This document shows positions 34,452 through 42,031 of a DNA stretch of 64,000 nucleotides, piece after piece. Origin of the DNA: JACVRM01 sp963755085. Its GTDB lineage: Bacteria > Actinomycetota > Thermoleophilia > Gaiellales > Gaiellaceae. The number at the start of each line of letters is the position of its first letter. Positions within the stretch are counted from its first letter, which is position 1. The position numbers were made by a program, and so were the translations under genes. Below the pieces are notes generated by a model. That model did not search any database. It was not told the DNA's origin and was given only the letters and a program-made list of their open reading frames with translations. The DNA lies in assembly GCA_963755085.1 (NCBI GenBank), contig CAVWIN010000010.1:1-64000 (forward strand), given 5' to 3'.

Positions 34452-36217
34452 CCGTTGGCGTGGTCGACGAGCACGACGTCAAAGGGTGCCTGTCCGGGTG
34501 GCGCGATCTCGAAGGTCAGCCCCCAGCGGCCGACCATGACGAGCGCCGGCGCGGACTTCACGTACAGCCCCGGCGACTGCTCGCGCAGGCGGTACGCCTG
34601 GTTCGGCATCTCCATGTCGAGCATCGCGAAGGTCTGCGTGACGTCGGCGCCCGTGACCGGCTTGCCGCCCTTTGTGATCCGTACGGCGGAGGCGTTGTCG
34701 ACGGCCGCCTTGTTCGGCGTCACGCGCAGCTCGACCCGGTAGCCGTTCTGGTTGACGACGCTCACCACGCGGCCCGGGCCGACGCTGGCGGCCACCTTCC
34801 CGAGCCCGGCGAGCGCCTTCGGCGGCGGCGGCAGGCTCGACAGCACGGCGGCGGCGAAGATCGCCGACGCGACGACCACGACCTCAACGCTGACGAGCCG
34901 CCGCAGCAGCCGCGCCGCGCCGGCGGCCCGGTCGCCGGTCGCCGCGAGGCCGGGCTTCGTGCGCAGCAGGTTGGCGGCGCCGAGCAGCATCGCGACGAAC
35001 AGGAGCCCGGCCTTCCACAGGATCGCCTTCCCGTACGACGTGCCCCAGAGCGACGAGACCGTCGGCACGTGCAGCACCGACGCCGTGATGCCCGTGATGA
35101 GCAGCACATTCACGGAGACGAACGCGACGTTCGAGAAGCGCGGCACGCAGACGGCGAGGCCGGCGACGCGCTTGCCGGCCGCCAGGCTGCGCCAGAGCAC
35201 GAGCAGCCCGATCAGGCCGCCGATCCAGAGCGCGCCGGCGCTGACGTGCACCCAGTCGACGGCGAGCGCCAGCCAGCGCGGCGAGGTTTGCGCGGCGTGC
35301 CCGGCGGCGGCGGGGCCGAGCAGTGCGGCCGCGGCGGCCATGAGCGCGCCGAGCAGCGCGAGCAGGGCCGCGACCGACCGCAGCGGGCGCTCGGGCCGGT
35401 CGAGCCAGAGCGCAGCGGCCGCCGCCAGCGCGAATAACCCGAGCGCGAGCTCGATGTCGAGGAAGCCGCGGCCGAACGCCGAGACGCGCATCAGCGGCAC
35501 GAGGTCGCCGATCGCCCAGACCGACCGCAGCGCGAATTCGGACGTCGCGAGCAGGACGTAGACCGGGGTCGCGACAAGGGCCACGCCGAGCGCGATCCAG
35601 AACGCGATCGACACGGCGCGCAGGCGTGTCCCGGACACGCGTGAGATGAGCGGGCGTGCGATCGCGATGCGCAGGACGAAGAGGCCGACCGCGGCCATGA
35701 TCGAGAGGAACGCGACCCAGCGCGCGGCGAGCAGGTTCGGCGTCGCCGCCGTCTCGGACAGGGACGGGATCACGAAGCGCGGCGGCGGGCCCGGGTTCGG
35801 CCCGACCTTGAACGTGAACGCGCCGCGGACCGGGTGGCCGTCGACCGAGATCACCCGCCAGAAGACGAGGTACCACCCCTCGGGCACGCGCTTAAGCGGC
35901 ACCGCGAGCTCGTTCGTGTTGGTCACCGAGCGGCGCACGGCGCCGTCGACCTGCTGATCGGCGGCCGCGTTCGTGACCGACACGATGGCGAAGCGCGGCT
36001 CGACCGCCTCGCTGTAGGTCAGCCGCACCTGCGGCGGCGACGTGTTGACCTCGGCGCTCGCGGCCGGGAACGTCTTCAGCAGCGCGGCGTGCCCCCACGC
36101 CGCCGCCGGGGCGGCGAGCGCGGCCAGCAGCGCGCCGGCGAGGATCAGGCGACGTGGAGCGTGAACGGGGCCATCACCACCTTCCCGCTCACACGGGTCT
36201 GCAGGAAGAGCCGCCAT
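34448..36217 (-). CDS. CopC-CopD-YtkA fusion, copper resistance/uptake membrane protein
   Basis: The 589-residue protein has, after a signal peptide, a CopC domain beginning at H43 (GHAALLKTFPAAS ... YSEAVEPRF ... ISVDGHPVRGAF), then an eight-helix CopD domain (LAVDWVHVSAGALWIGGL, NVLLITGITASV) and a ~115-residue C-terminal YtkA-like domain (VELRVTPNKAAV ... GGKPVTGADVTQTF). CopC binds copper and CopD is thought to move it across the membrane. The start is uncertain: ATG 36217 overlaps the upstream lipoprotein gene by 73 bases, while the signal peptide proper begins near 36155 with no ATG/GTG/TTG. Confidence 0.82.
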   Translation of the reverse strand: MAALPADPCEREGGDGPVHAPRRLILAGALLAALAAPAAAWGHAALLKTFPAASAEVNTSPPQVRLTYSEAVEPRFAIVSVTNAAADQQVDGAVRRSVTNTNELAVPLKRVPEGWYLVFWRVISVDGHPVRGAFTFKVGPNPGPPPRFVIPSLSETAATPNLLAARWVAFLSIMAAVGLFVLRIAIARPLISRVSGTRLRAVSIAFWIALGVALVATPVYVLLATSEFALRSVWAIGDLVPLMRVSAFGRGFLDIELALGLFALAAAAALWLDRPERPLRSVAALLALLGALMAAAAALLGPAAAGHAAQTSPRWLALAVDWVHVSAGALWIGGLIGLLVLWRSLAAGKRVAGLAVCVPRFSNVAFVSVNVLLITGITASVLHVPTVSSLWGTSYGKAILWKAGLLFVAMLLGAANLLRTKPGLAATGDRAAGAARLLRRLVSVEVVVVASAIFAAAVLSSLPPPPKALAGLGKVAASVGPGRVVSVVNQNGYRVELRVTPNKAAVDNASAVRITKGGKPVTGADVTQTFAMLDMEMPNQAYRLREQSPGLYVKSAPALVMVGRWGLTFEIAPPGQAPFDVVLVDHANG

Positions 36218-36990
36218 GTGCCGGCGACCGGGAGCAGGACGCCGACCTTGAGCCGGCCGGGCGTGCTCGACGTGCCCGTGACCCTGGCGCCGCCGAGGAC
36301 GCTGGCGCAGCCGGTGGCGCCGGGCGCGCAGACATGCGTGTGGAAGTAGTCGAGCGAGCCGGTGCGGAAAAAGATGGCGTGCGCGAGCGCGCCGAACCAC
36401 GGCGTGAAGGTCGCCGGCTTGCCGTCGGGGCCGGTGACGGTGAAGTCGAGGAGGCCCGCCTGGGCGGCGCGAAGCTTCGGCGTGCCCGTGACCGCGAACC
36501 GGTAGCCGTTCTCGGTCTCGACCGGCTTGAACGGCGGCGTGGGATCCGCGTGGTACGGGCCCTTGACGTTGATCTTGTTGAAGAGCTGGAAGCTCGGCAC
36601 CGGCCCGGTGTTCTGCGGGTACGCGTCGATGACGACGCGATACGGGCCGGGCTTCACAAATGTGACGTAGTCACTGATCTTCCCGTCCGCTCCGACCGGC
36701 GGGTGGTGGTGGATGATCGTGCTCAGGTCGCGGCGGACGATGATCACGTGCACGCCGTTGTGCGGGCCGGCGCCGTGCCGGTACGCCGTCAGCGGCTTGC
36801 CGTCGGGCTGGATGATCGTGAACGAGAGCGGGGTCGGCTTGCCCGCCGCGACCGGGGCGCCGGGCGTGAAGCCCTGGAGGTGGTAGCTCTGGCCCGGCTG
36901 GATCGTGATCGACGGTCCGCCGGAGCCGCCGCCGCACGCAGCGAGGGCAAGCGGCGCGAGCAGCGCGGCGACAACAATGCGGACGGTCAT
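36145..36990 (-). CDS. His-rich lipoprotein with duplicated metal-binding-type domain
   Basis: The 281-residue protein is a lipoprotein (LAPLALAAC, lipidated C19). The mature part has two tandem similar beta domains. The first carries GPHNGVHVIIVRRDLSTIIHHHPP and the second ALAHAIFFRTGSLDYFHTHVCAP. The matched His clusters suggest metal, probably copper, binding. ATG 36990 follows GAGGAGG by six bases. It precedes and overlaps the CopC-CopD fusion, so delivery to that protein is a reasonable inference. I do not know a named family. Confidence 0.7.
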   Translation of the reverse strand: MTVRIVVAALLAPLALAACGGGSGGPSITIQPGQSYHLQGFTPGAPVAAGKPTPLSFTIIQPDGKPLTAYRHGAGPHNGVHVIIVRRDLSTIIHHHPPVGADGKISDYVTFVKPGPYRVVIDAYPQNTGPVPSFQLFNKINVKGPYHADPTPPFKPVETENGYRFAVTGTPKLRAAQAGLLDFTVTGPDGKPATFTPWFGALAHAIFFRTGSLDYFHTHVCAPGATGCASVLGGARVTGTSSTPGRLKVGVLLPVAGTWRLFLQTRVSGKVVMAPFTLHVA

Positions 36991-37014
36991 GTGGTGCCTC
37001 CTCGGAGTTCGCTG

Positions 37015-37515
37015 GTGAGCCCGGCGGCGGTCGCGATCGCCGTCCTGGCGTTGCTGGTTCCGACGCCGATCGGTGCGGGGCCGCGCTTCCATCCGGCGCC
37101 CGCGGCGCGCGGCGCCTGCGCACCCGCGCCGCTCGGGGGCGGCGGGCGCGTGCATGTCGAGCTGTTTGCGGCCGGGCGGGTCGTCATCGTCCCGGCGGGC
37201 ATCGGCGTGCGCGGCGGACGCGACCGCTTCGGCCGCATCACGGCCGCACGCTGCCGCGGCGCCCTGTGGACGACCGACCCCACCGGCGTCGTCCACTTCG
37301 AGGGCGCTCGGACGCTCGGCGGCCTTTTCGCTGCGTGGGACCGGCGCCTGAGGCCCGGGCGGCTGCTCTCCTTCCGCGGCCCGGTGCGCCTGTACCGCAA
37401 CGGCGTGCCCGTGGCCGGCGACCCGCGGCTCCAGCGGCTGCGAGACCGCGACCAGCTCGTGCTCCAGGTCGGCCCCTACATCCCGCCGCACCGCTCGTAC
37501 CGCTTCCCGCCGTAG
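37015..37515 (+). CDS. Exported protein of unknown function
   Basis: The 166-residue protein has a signal peptide (AVAIAVLALLVPTPIGAG) and a compact mature domain with VHVELFAAGRVVIVPAGIGV, LWTTDPTGVVHFEG and TLGGLFAAWDRRL. These resemble a widespread actinobacterial extracytoplasmic family with VPAGIG and HTHD-TGIIH motifs, though one His-containing strand is changed here. GTG 37015 follows GGAG by seven bases. Its start is only 24 bases from the divergent lipoprotein start at 36990. Confidence 0.65.
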   Translation: MSPAAVAIAVLALLVPTPIGAGPRFHPAPAARGACAPAPLGGGGRVHVELFAAGRVVIVPAGIGVRGGRDRFGRITAARCRGALWTTDPTGVVHFEGARTLGGLFAAWDRRLRPGRLLSFRGPVRLYRNGVPVAGDPRLQRLRDRDQLVLQVGPYIPPHRSYRFPP

Positions 37516-37520
37516 CGCGC

Positions 37521-37631
37521 TCATACCGGCCCCGGGGTGCGTCCGAGCAGCACGATCATCACGACGACCGCAGCGATCCCCGCGGCGAGGGCGAGCACCG
37601 CGACGAGCAGGCGGAGGGTCTGCCCGTTCAT
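37521..37631 (-). CDS. Small single-pass membrane protein (36 residues)
   Basis: From ATG 37631 the frame reads MNGQTLRLLVAVLALAAG and continues through one hydrophobic helix to LLGRTPGPV and TGA. It lies 13 bases after the YcnI-like gene on the same strand. The short polar N-terminus and clean membrane helix argue for a real small protein, perhaps a partner of the YcnI/CopCD system. No homolog is known to me. Confidence 0.45.
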   Translation of the reverse strand: MNGQTLRLLVAVLALAAGIAAVVVMIVLLGRTPGPV

Positions 37632-37644
37632 TCGGCGGCCCGTG

Positions 37645-38235
37645 TCACGTCAGCGACCGGCCTCCCGTGCCGACGAGCCCGATGATCGCGAGGATCAACG
37701 CGATGCCGGCGACGACGAGGGCGATGATCGCCAGCGTCGAGCTGCTGCTCGACCCGCCGAGTGATGAGACCGCCTCGACGGCCGGCGCGGGCGTGTTCGA
37801 CGACTCCGGCCCGGTCCAGTCGACGACCTCGCCGTCGGCGTACGTCTGCCGGACGCCGAACGTGTACGTCTTCACGGAGTCGGCGGAGGCGTTGAAGCGG
37901 AACACGGCGTCCTGATCGGTCGGGACGTGGCCGCCCGTCCAAGTGACCTTCTGGACGACGGTGTTCTCGCCGGTCCCGGTCGTCTGCTCCTCCATCTTCC
38001 AGCCGGCCGCAGGGGGCTCGAACGAGTCGATGCCGAAGCCGGACGGGACGGTGAGCTCGATCTCGGTCGTGGTCGTCCCTTCCTTCTCGGTCGGGACAGA
38101 GAGCGTGAACTGCTGCGCCTTCCCCTTCAGCGCGACCGGGGGCGACATGATCGCGTGGGCCCAGGCGCCGGCGGGGACGGCGAGCGCGGCGGCCGCCGCG
38201 AGAACGGGGACGAGCAGGCGTGCGTTGCCTCTCAA
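37645..38235 (-). CDS. YcnI-like copper-binding protein (DUF1775)
   Basis: The 196-residue protein has a signal peptide followed by a mature N-terminal His (H27, WAHAIMSPP), as in the monohistidine copper site of YcnI. The DUF1775 domain continues with TEIELTVPSGFGIDSFEPPAAGWKME and VRQTYADGEVVDWTGPESS. A C-terminal membrane helix (~170-190) anchors it outside the membrane. ATG 38235 has GGAGG-like sequence upstream. YcnI is usually encoded with CopCD, which fits the surrounding genes. Confidence 0.85.
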   Translation of the reverse strand: MRGNARLLVPVLAAAAALAVPAGAWAHAIMSPPVALKGKAQQFTLSVPTEKEGTTTTEIELTVPSGFGIDSFEPPAAGWKMEEQTTGTGENTVVQKVTWTGGHVPTDQDAVFRFNASADSVKTYTFGVRQTYADGEVVDWTGPESSNTPAPAVEAVSSLGGSSSSSTLAIIALVVAGIALILAIIGLVGTGGRSLT

Positions 38236-38289
38236 GGAGCCTCCTTCAAGCGTGGTCGGGAAGCGGCAGGCGGGCGCCCGCCGCTACGG

Positions 38290-38904
38290 CTACGCGAGGA
38301 GCGGCGGCGGCCCGCGCTGGGCCAGGCGGTCCGCGAGCGGCGAGCGGCGGCGGGTCGTGACCGGCTGCGGGGGCCGCTGACGTGCGATCGAGAAGACGGT
38401 GCGCGGCGGGGCCGCGGCGAGGGCGCGCCCGGCGCGCTCGGCGGCGCCGAGCAGCAGCCGCGCGATCAGGTAGGCGGTGAGCGCGAACGGAATCTGGAAG
38501 AGGAGCCCCGGAAGGAAGGTGGGCGCCTCGACGGCCTGCCAGACGAACGTCCCGCTGTGCACGGAGCGCTCGAGCACCTCCTGGATGACGAACGCGACCG
38601 GCGGGAGCAGCGCGAAGGCCGAGGCCGGAAGGCGCTCGACGTGCCGGCCATGCGCAGCGTCGGCCGCCGCAAAGAGGAGCGCGACGAGCGCGACGGCGCC
38701 GCCGGCGGCGAGCACGAACGGCAGCCGGTCGAGGTAGCCGTGGCCCGTGACGAACAGCGCGTGCAGCCGGACGTCGGTCGACGGGTAGACCCAGCGGTAC
38801 GCGAGGACGTGCGCGGCCTGCGACCCGGCCAGCATCAGCGGCAGCGCGAAGAGCCAGGCCAGCCCGCGACGCATCAGGCCGAATCGTGCCACACGGAGCG
38901 GCAC
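38290..38904 (-). CDS. Multi-pass membrane protein of unknown function
   Basis: The 204-residue protein has about four membrane helices (GLAWLFALPLMLAGSQAAHVL, LPFVLAAGGAVALVALLFAA, FALLPPVAFVIQEVLERSV, LLFQIPFALTAYLIARLLLG) and a basic Pro/Arg-rich tail. His residues near membrane edges (AAHVLAYR, VTGHGYLDR) could bind metal. It lies 54 bases upstream of the YcnI gene in the same direction. GTG 38904 gives the longest form; ATG 38874 is an alternative. Confidence 0.6.
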   Translation of the reverse strand: MPLRVARFGLMRRGLAWLFALPLMLAGSQAAHVLAYRWVYPSTDVRLHALFVTGHGYLDRLPFVLAAGGAVALVALLFAAADAAHGRHVERLPASAFALLPPVAFVIQEVLERSVHSGTFVWQAVEAPTFLPGLLFQIPFALTAYLIARLLLGAAERAGRALAAAPPRTVFSIARQRPPQPVTTRRRSPLADRLAQRGPPPLLA

Positions 38905-38945
38905 GCGCTGCCGGGGCGCCCGGGTTGGCGGGTTGGGCAGCTTGG

Positions 38946-38951
38946 TAGCGT
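38946..38951 (+). promoter_or_regulatory. Probable -10 hexamer TAGCGT of a leaderless promoter
   Basis: TAGCGT ends 7 bases before ATG 38959 without an intervening ribosome-binding site. Confidence 0.35.
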
Positions 38952-38958
38952 CTTTGCG

Positions 38959-39459
38959 ATGGCCATTGGGCCGGCAGCGCCCTCACGTCGGGCGAGGGGC
39001 CTCGGCGCGAGCCTGGCCGAGGCCGTCCGCTCGCGGCCGGTCGCGGCGCACCTGACGCTGATGGGCGCGCTCGCGTTCAGCGCCGGCGTGCACGCGGGGC
39101 TCGTGCCCCAGCATCTCGACGAGTCGCCGTACCTCGGGGTCGCGTTCATCGGCGCGGTGCTCTCGACGACGGCGGTGGCGACCGCGCTCGCCCTTTATCC
39201 CGGCAGCGCCTGGCCTCCGCGGGCGGCCGCGCTCCTCTTCGCCGGGCAGATCGTCGCCTACGTCCTCTTCACCGAGACGATCAGCGACCCGACCGGCGTG
39301 CTGACCAAGCTCGTCGAGGGCACGGGGCTCGTCGTGGCGCTGCTCATGCGGCCGACGCCGGAGCTCGCCGCGCAGCGGCGGGCGTACGCCCCCGCGTACC
39401 TGCTCCTCGTCGCGTTCGCGCTGCTCGTCGCCGTGCAGGCGTCCGGGCACCACCACTAG
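38959..39459 (+). CDS. Small multi-pass membrane protein of unknown function
   Basis: The 166-residue protein has a basic N-terminus and about four membrane helices (LTLMGALAFSAGVHAGLVPQH, VAFIGAVLSTTAVATALALYP, AAALLFAGQIVAYVLFTE, YAPAYLLLVAFALLVAVQ) and ends in HHH. It is divergent from the membrane protein at 38290 with 54 bases between the starts. Membrane His residues at H45 and H51 and its copper neighbours hint at metal handling, but this is inference. Confidence 0.6.
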   Translation: MAIGPAAPSRRARGLGASLAEAVRSRPVAAHLTLMGALAFSAGVHAGLVPQHLDESPYLGVAFIGAVLSTTAVATALALYPGSAWPPRAAALLFAGQIVAYVLFTETISDPTGVLTKLVEGTGLVVALLMRPTPELAAQRRAYAPAYLLLVAFALLVAVQASGHHH

Positions 39460-39462
39460 CCA

Positions 39463-39493
39463 GGGCGCCATACGACCACGATCCGTGGCGCCC
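39463..39493 (+). terminator. Hairpin after the membrane protein gene
   Basis: GGGCGCCA (39463-39470) pairs exactly with TGGCGCCC (39486-39493) just after the stop at 39459. There is no T run, so it may be a stabilising 3' hairpin. Confidence 0.45.
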
Positions 39494-39551
39494 CCGATGG
39501 CGTCGGCGGCGCGCCGGCGCACGCTCGGGCTGTCTCTGAGCGAAGGGAGGC

Positions 39552-40037
39552 ATGGCCATGACCACCATCAAGGAGGCGGCGACCGCGTTTCTCGCATCCG
39601 AGCGGGTCGCCGTCACCGGGGTGTCGCGTCACCCCAAGGATCACGCCGCGAACGTCGTCTACAAGCGGCTCCGGGACCGCGGCTACGAAGTCTTCGCCGT
39701 CAACCCCAATGCCGACGAGGTCGAGGGCAACGCCTGCTACCACGACGTGCACTCGATCCCGGGCGGCGTCGACGCCGTCGTGATCGGGACGAGCCCGGAA
39801 CACGCGGGAGAGACGATGCGCGAGTGCGCCGAGCTCGGCGTCGCGAACGTGTGGATGCACCGGGCCGCAGGCGCGGGCAGCATCTCGAAGCAGGCGGCCG
39901 CCTACGGCCGACAGCACGGCATCCACGTCATCGAGGGCGGCTGTCCGTTGATGTTCGGGCCCACGGCCGACTTCGGCCACAAGGTGATGCGCGCGGCACT
40001 CACGCTGACCGGCCACGTCCCGCGCACGGTCGAGTGA
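39552..40037 (+). CDS. CoA-binding domain protein
   Basis: The 161-residue protein is a stand-alone CoA-binding Rossmann domain: VAVTGVSRHPKDHAANVVYKRLRDRGYEVFAVNP, then VDAVVIGTSPEHAGETMRECAELGVANVWMH and the end VIEGGCPLMFGPT. Such proteins bind coenzyme A but their reaction is unknown. The ATG at 39552 has GGGAGG just upstream. The following acyltransferase gene overlaps its stop by four bases. Confidence 0.9.
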   Translation: MAMTTIKEAATAFLASERVAVTGVSRHPKDHAANVVYKRLRDRGYEVFAVNPNADEVEGNACYHDVHSIPGGVDAVVIGTSPEHAGETMRECAELGVANVWMHRAAGAGSISKQAAAYGRQHGIHVIEGGCPLMFGPTADFGHKVMRAALTLTGHVPRTVE

Positions 40038-40675
40038 CGCAGCGCGCGGCCCCGCCGCCGACGCGCCTCTACCGCGCGATCGCGACCGCGTCGCGGCCGC
40101 TCGTCGAGAAGCTCTACCGGCTGCGGGTCGAGGGAGCCGAGCACGTTCCCACTGAGGGCGGGTTCGTCGTCGCCGCCAACCACACGTCGAACCTCGACCC
40201 GTGGCCGCTCGCCGTCGCCCTCCGGCCGCGCTCGGTGCACTTCATGGCCAAGCACGAGGCGTGGCGCCCGCCGCTCAGCTGGCTCATCGGCGGTGTCGGA
40301 TCGTTCCCGGTGCGGCGCGGCGAGGCCGACGCAGAGGCGCTGGCAAACGCGATCCGCGTGTGCAGCGAGGGCCGCGTCATGGCGATGTTCCCCGAGGGGA
40401 CGCGCCGCTCGAAGGGGCTACGGAAGAGGCATCGGCCCCGCCCGCACAGCGGTGCCGCGCGGATCGCGCTGGCCGCAGGCGTCCCGATCGTGCCGGCCGC
40501 CATGCGTGGCCTCGAGGTGCTGCGCCGGCGCGGCCCTGTCAGCCTGCGCTTCGGGCCGCCGGTCGAGCTCGCCGACCTCGGCACGCTGGAGTCGCATGCC
40601 GCCGCCGAGGAAGCGACCGGGCGCCTCTGGGAGGAGATCACCCGCCTCGAGGCCGAGCTCGACGTCGAGCGCTGA
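40034..40675 (+). CDS. 1-acyl-sn-glycerol-3-phosphate acyltransferase (PlsC family)
   Basis: The 213-residue protein has the acyltransferase motif I NHTSNLD (H-x4-D), motif II region FPVRRGEADAEAL, motif III FPEGTRRSKGL and motif IV VPIVPAAMRG. It probably makes phosphatidic acid from lysophosphatidic acid and an acyl donor at the membrane. GTG 40034 overlaps the CoA-binding protein stop, which suggests joint work on acyl-CoA. Confidence 0.9.
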   Translation: MTQRAAPPPTRLYRAIATASRPLVEKLYRLRVEGAEHVPTEGGFVVAANHTSNLDPWPLAVALRPRSVHFMAKHEAWRPPLSWLIGGVGSFPVRRGEADAEALANAIRVCSEGRVMAMFPEGTRRSKGLRKRHRPRPHSGAARIALAAGVPIVPAAMRGLEVLRRRGPVSLRFGPPVELADLGTLESHAAAEEATGRLWEEITRLEAELDVER

Positions 40676-40712
40676 CGGAGGAGCGACCGCCCGGCCGCCC
40701 CCGCGCATGCGT

Positions 40713-41387
40713 CTACCCGGCGACCTGGGCGTTCACGGTCTCGTCGCCCACCTCCTTGCCCGAGGCGTCATACGAACGCACGTGGATCGTCGCCGACGAC
40801 GTCGCCTCGTCGATGCCGTCTGTCGTGCTGAGCCGCACCGGGTACGGGCTGCTCGCGTCGTAGATCTCCCGGAAGTGGTCGTGGTCGACCACGAGCCAGC
40901 GGGCGCGGGCGGCCGGGACGACCCACGCGTAGGCGACCGTGGCGCCGCCGGCCGTGAGGCAGTTCGCGAGGTCGAGGCGCGGGTCCTCGATGCGGCCACC
41001 GTCGAGCCACTTCGTCGTGGCCGTCCCGCACCAGCGTCCTGCGGGCTCCCGCTGCCGCGCGGCGCCGTCGCAGGCGACGAGCCGCTGCCGGTCGGCGGTC
41101 GCGAAGGTCAGCGTGTGCCCGTCGACCGTCACCGACTCCACGCCGGCCGGCGGGGCGCCGCCCGGTACGTCCTTGATGCAGTCGAGCGCAGGCTCGGCCT
41201 CGAAGTCCTGTCCGCGCAGGACGCGGCTGCCCGTCATGACGGCGCTGTGGACATCAGCGAGCGCGGCCGGAACGGGCGGCGGCGTGCTGCCGTCGCTGAG
41301 CAGGTCGGGCCGGTGCAGCCCGGAGCCGCCGCAGCCGCCGGCGGCCGCGAGCAAAAGCGTGGCGGCCGCTGCCGGCCGCCACGCAAT
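40713..41387 (-). CDS. Lipoprotein of unknown function, likely ATT start
   Basis: The frame gives a lipoprotein signal IAWRPAAAATLLLAAAGGC and a ~200-residue mature domain with several Cys (DCIKDVPGG, VACDGA, WCGTA, ANCLTAGG). No ATG, GTG or TTG precedes the signal peptide in frame. An ATT at 41385-41387 sits 8 bases after AGGAG (41396-41400), an ideal spacing, so ATT may be the start; TTG 41354 would cut the signal in half. It lies 11 bases after the NlpC/P60-like gene and belongs to its operon. Function unknown. Confidence 0.55.
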   Translation of the reverse strand: MAWRPAAAATLLLAAAGGCGGSGLHRPDLLSDGSTPPPVPAALADVHSAVMTGSRVLRGQDFEAEPALDCIKDVPGGAPPAGVESVTVDGHTLTFATADRQRLVACDGAARQREPAGRWCGTATTKWLDGGRIEDPRLDLANCLTAGGATVAYAWVVPAARARWLVVDHDHFREIYDASSPYPVRLSTTDGIDEATSSATIHVRSYDASGKEVGDETVNAQVAG

Positions 41388-41398
41388 CGATCGTGCTC

Positions 41399-42031
41399 CT
41401 ACGCGTCCCAGCCGAGCCGCCGCACACCTCCGTACGCCGAGCTGCCACGGTACGTACGGGTCCAGATGTTCACCCCGTACGCCTCGCCCTTCGCCTCGAT
41501 GATCTGGTCGCTGCCGTCGGCGTTGCGCGCATAGATCATCCCGACGTGTTCGGTGCTGGCGAGTGCGTCCATCCGGATCAGGCCGCTCTTCGGATACGTG
41601 TCGTTCGGGGCGCCGGCGCCGTACAGGAAGCTGGCGGCGCTGTACGGGCCGTGGACGTCGCGGAGCATGTTCCATTGCCACGCGCCCTGGTTCGAGGTGT
41701 CCAGGTCCTCGCGCCAGACCTTGAACGTGAAGCCCGAGCAGTCCGGCCCCTCGCCGCGCGTGTCCGAGCGCTCGACCGGATCGCCGGGCGACTCGTCGAC
41801 GTCGTCGTCGTTCCAGCAGCCGCCGCCCCACTGGTAGCCCTCCCATCGCGCGCGGAGCGCAACCGTCATGGAGCCGTCACGCGTGAAGTAGCCGGTGTAT
41901 TCAGGCGCACCGTAGTTGCAGTAGGCGCCGGTGAAGTTGGTGTGGTAGGCCCACGCGGCGCCCGCGAGGGCCAGCGAGAGCGCCAGCGCGGCCGCGAAGG
42001 CGGCGACGGGCGCGGGGATCCGCCGGATCAT
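41399..42031 (-). CDS. Exported NlpC/P60-like peptidase-fold protein
   Basis: The 210-residue protein has a signal peptide (to ~residue 28) and a papain-like core: GPDCSGFTFKVWRED with the nucleophile candidate C98, HVGMIYARN with H162 and QIIEAKG as the third-site strand. The pattern matches NlpC/P60 cell-wall peptidases, but the insertion between Cys and His is large, so the substrate may differ from peptidoglycan. ATG 42031 overlaps the upstream gene's stop by four bases. Confidence 0.7.
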   Translation of the reverse strand: MIRRIPAPVAAFAAALALSLALAGAAWAYHTNFTGAYCNYGAPEYTGYFTRDGSMTVALRARWEGYQWGGGCWNDDDVDESPGDPVERSDTRGEGPDCSGFTFKVWREDLDTSNQGAWQWNMLRDVHGPYSAASFLYGAGAPNDTYPKSGLIRMDALASTEHVGMIYARNADGSDQIIEAKGEAYGVNIWTRTYRGSSAYGGVRRLGWDA

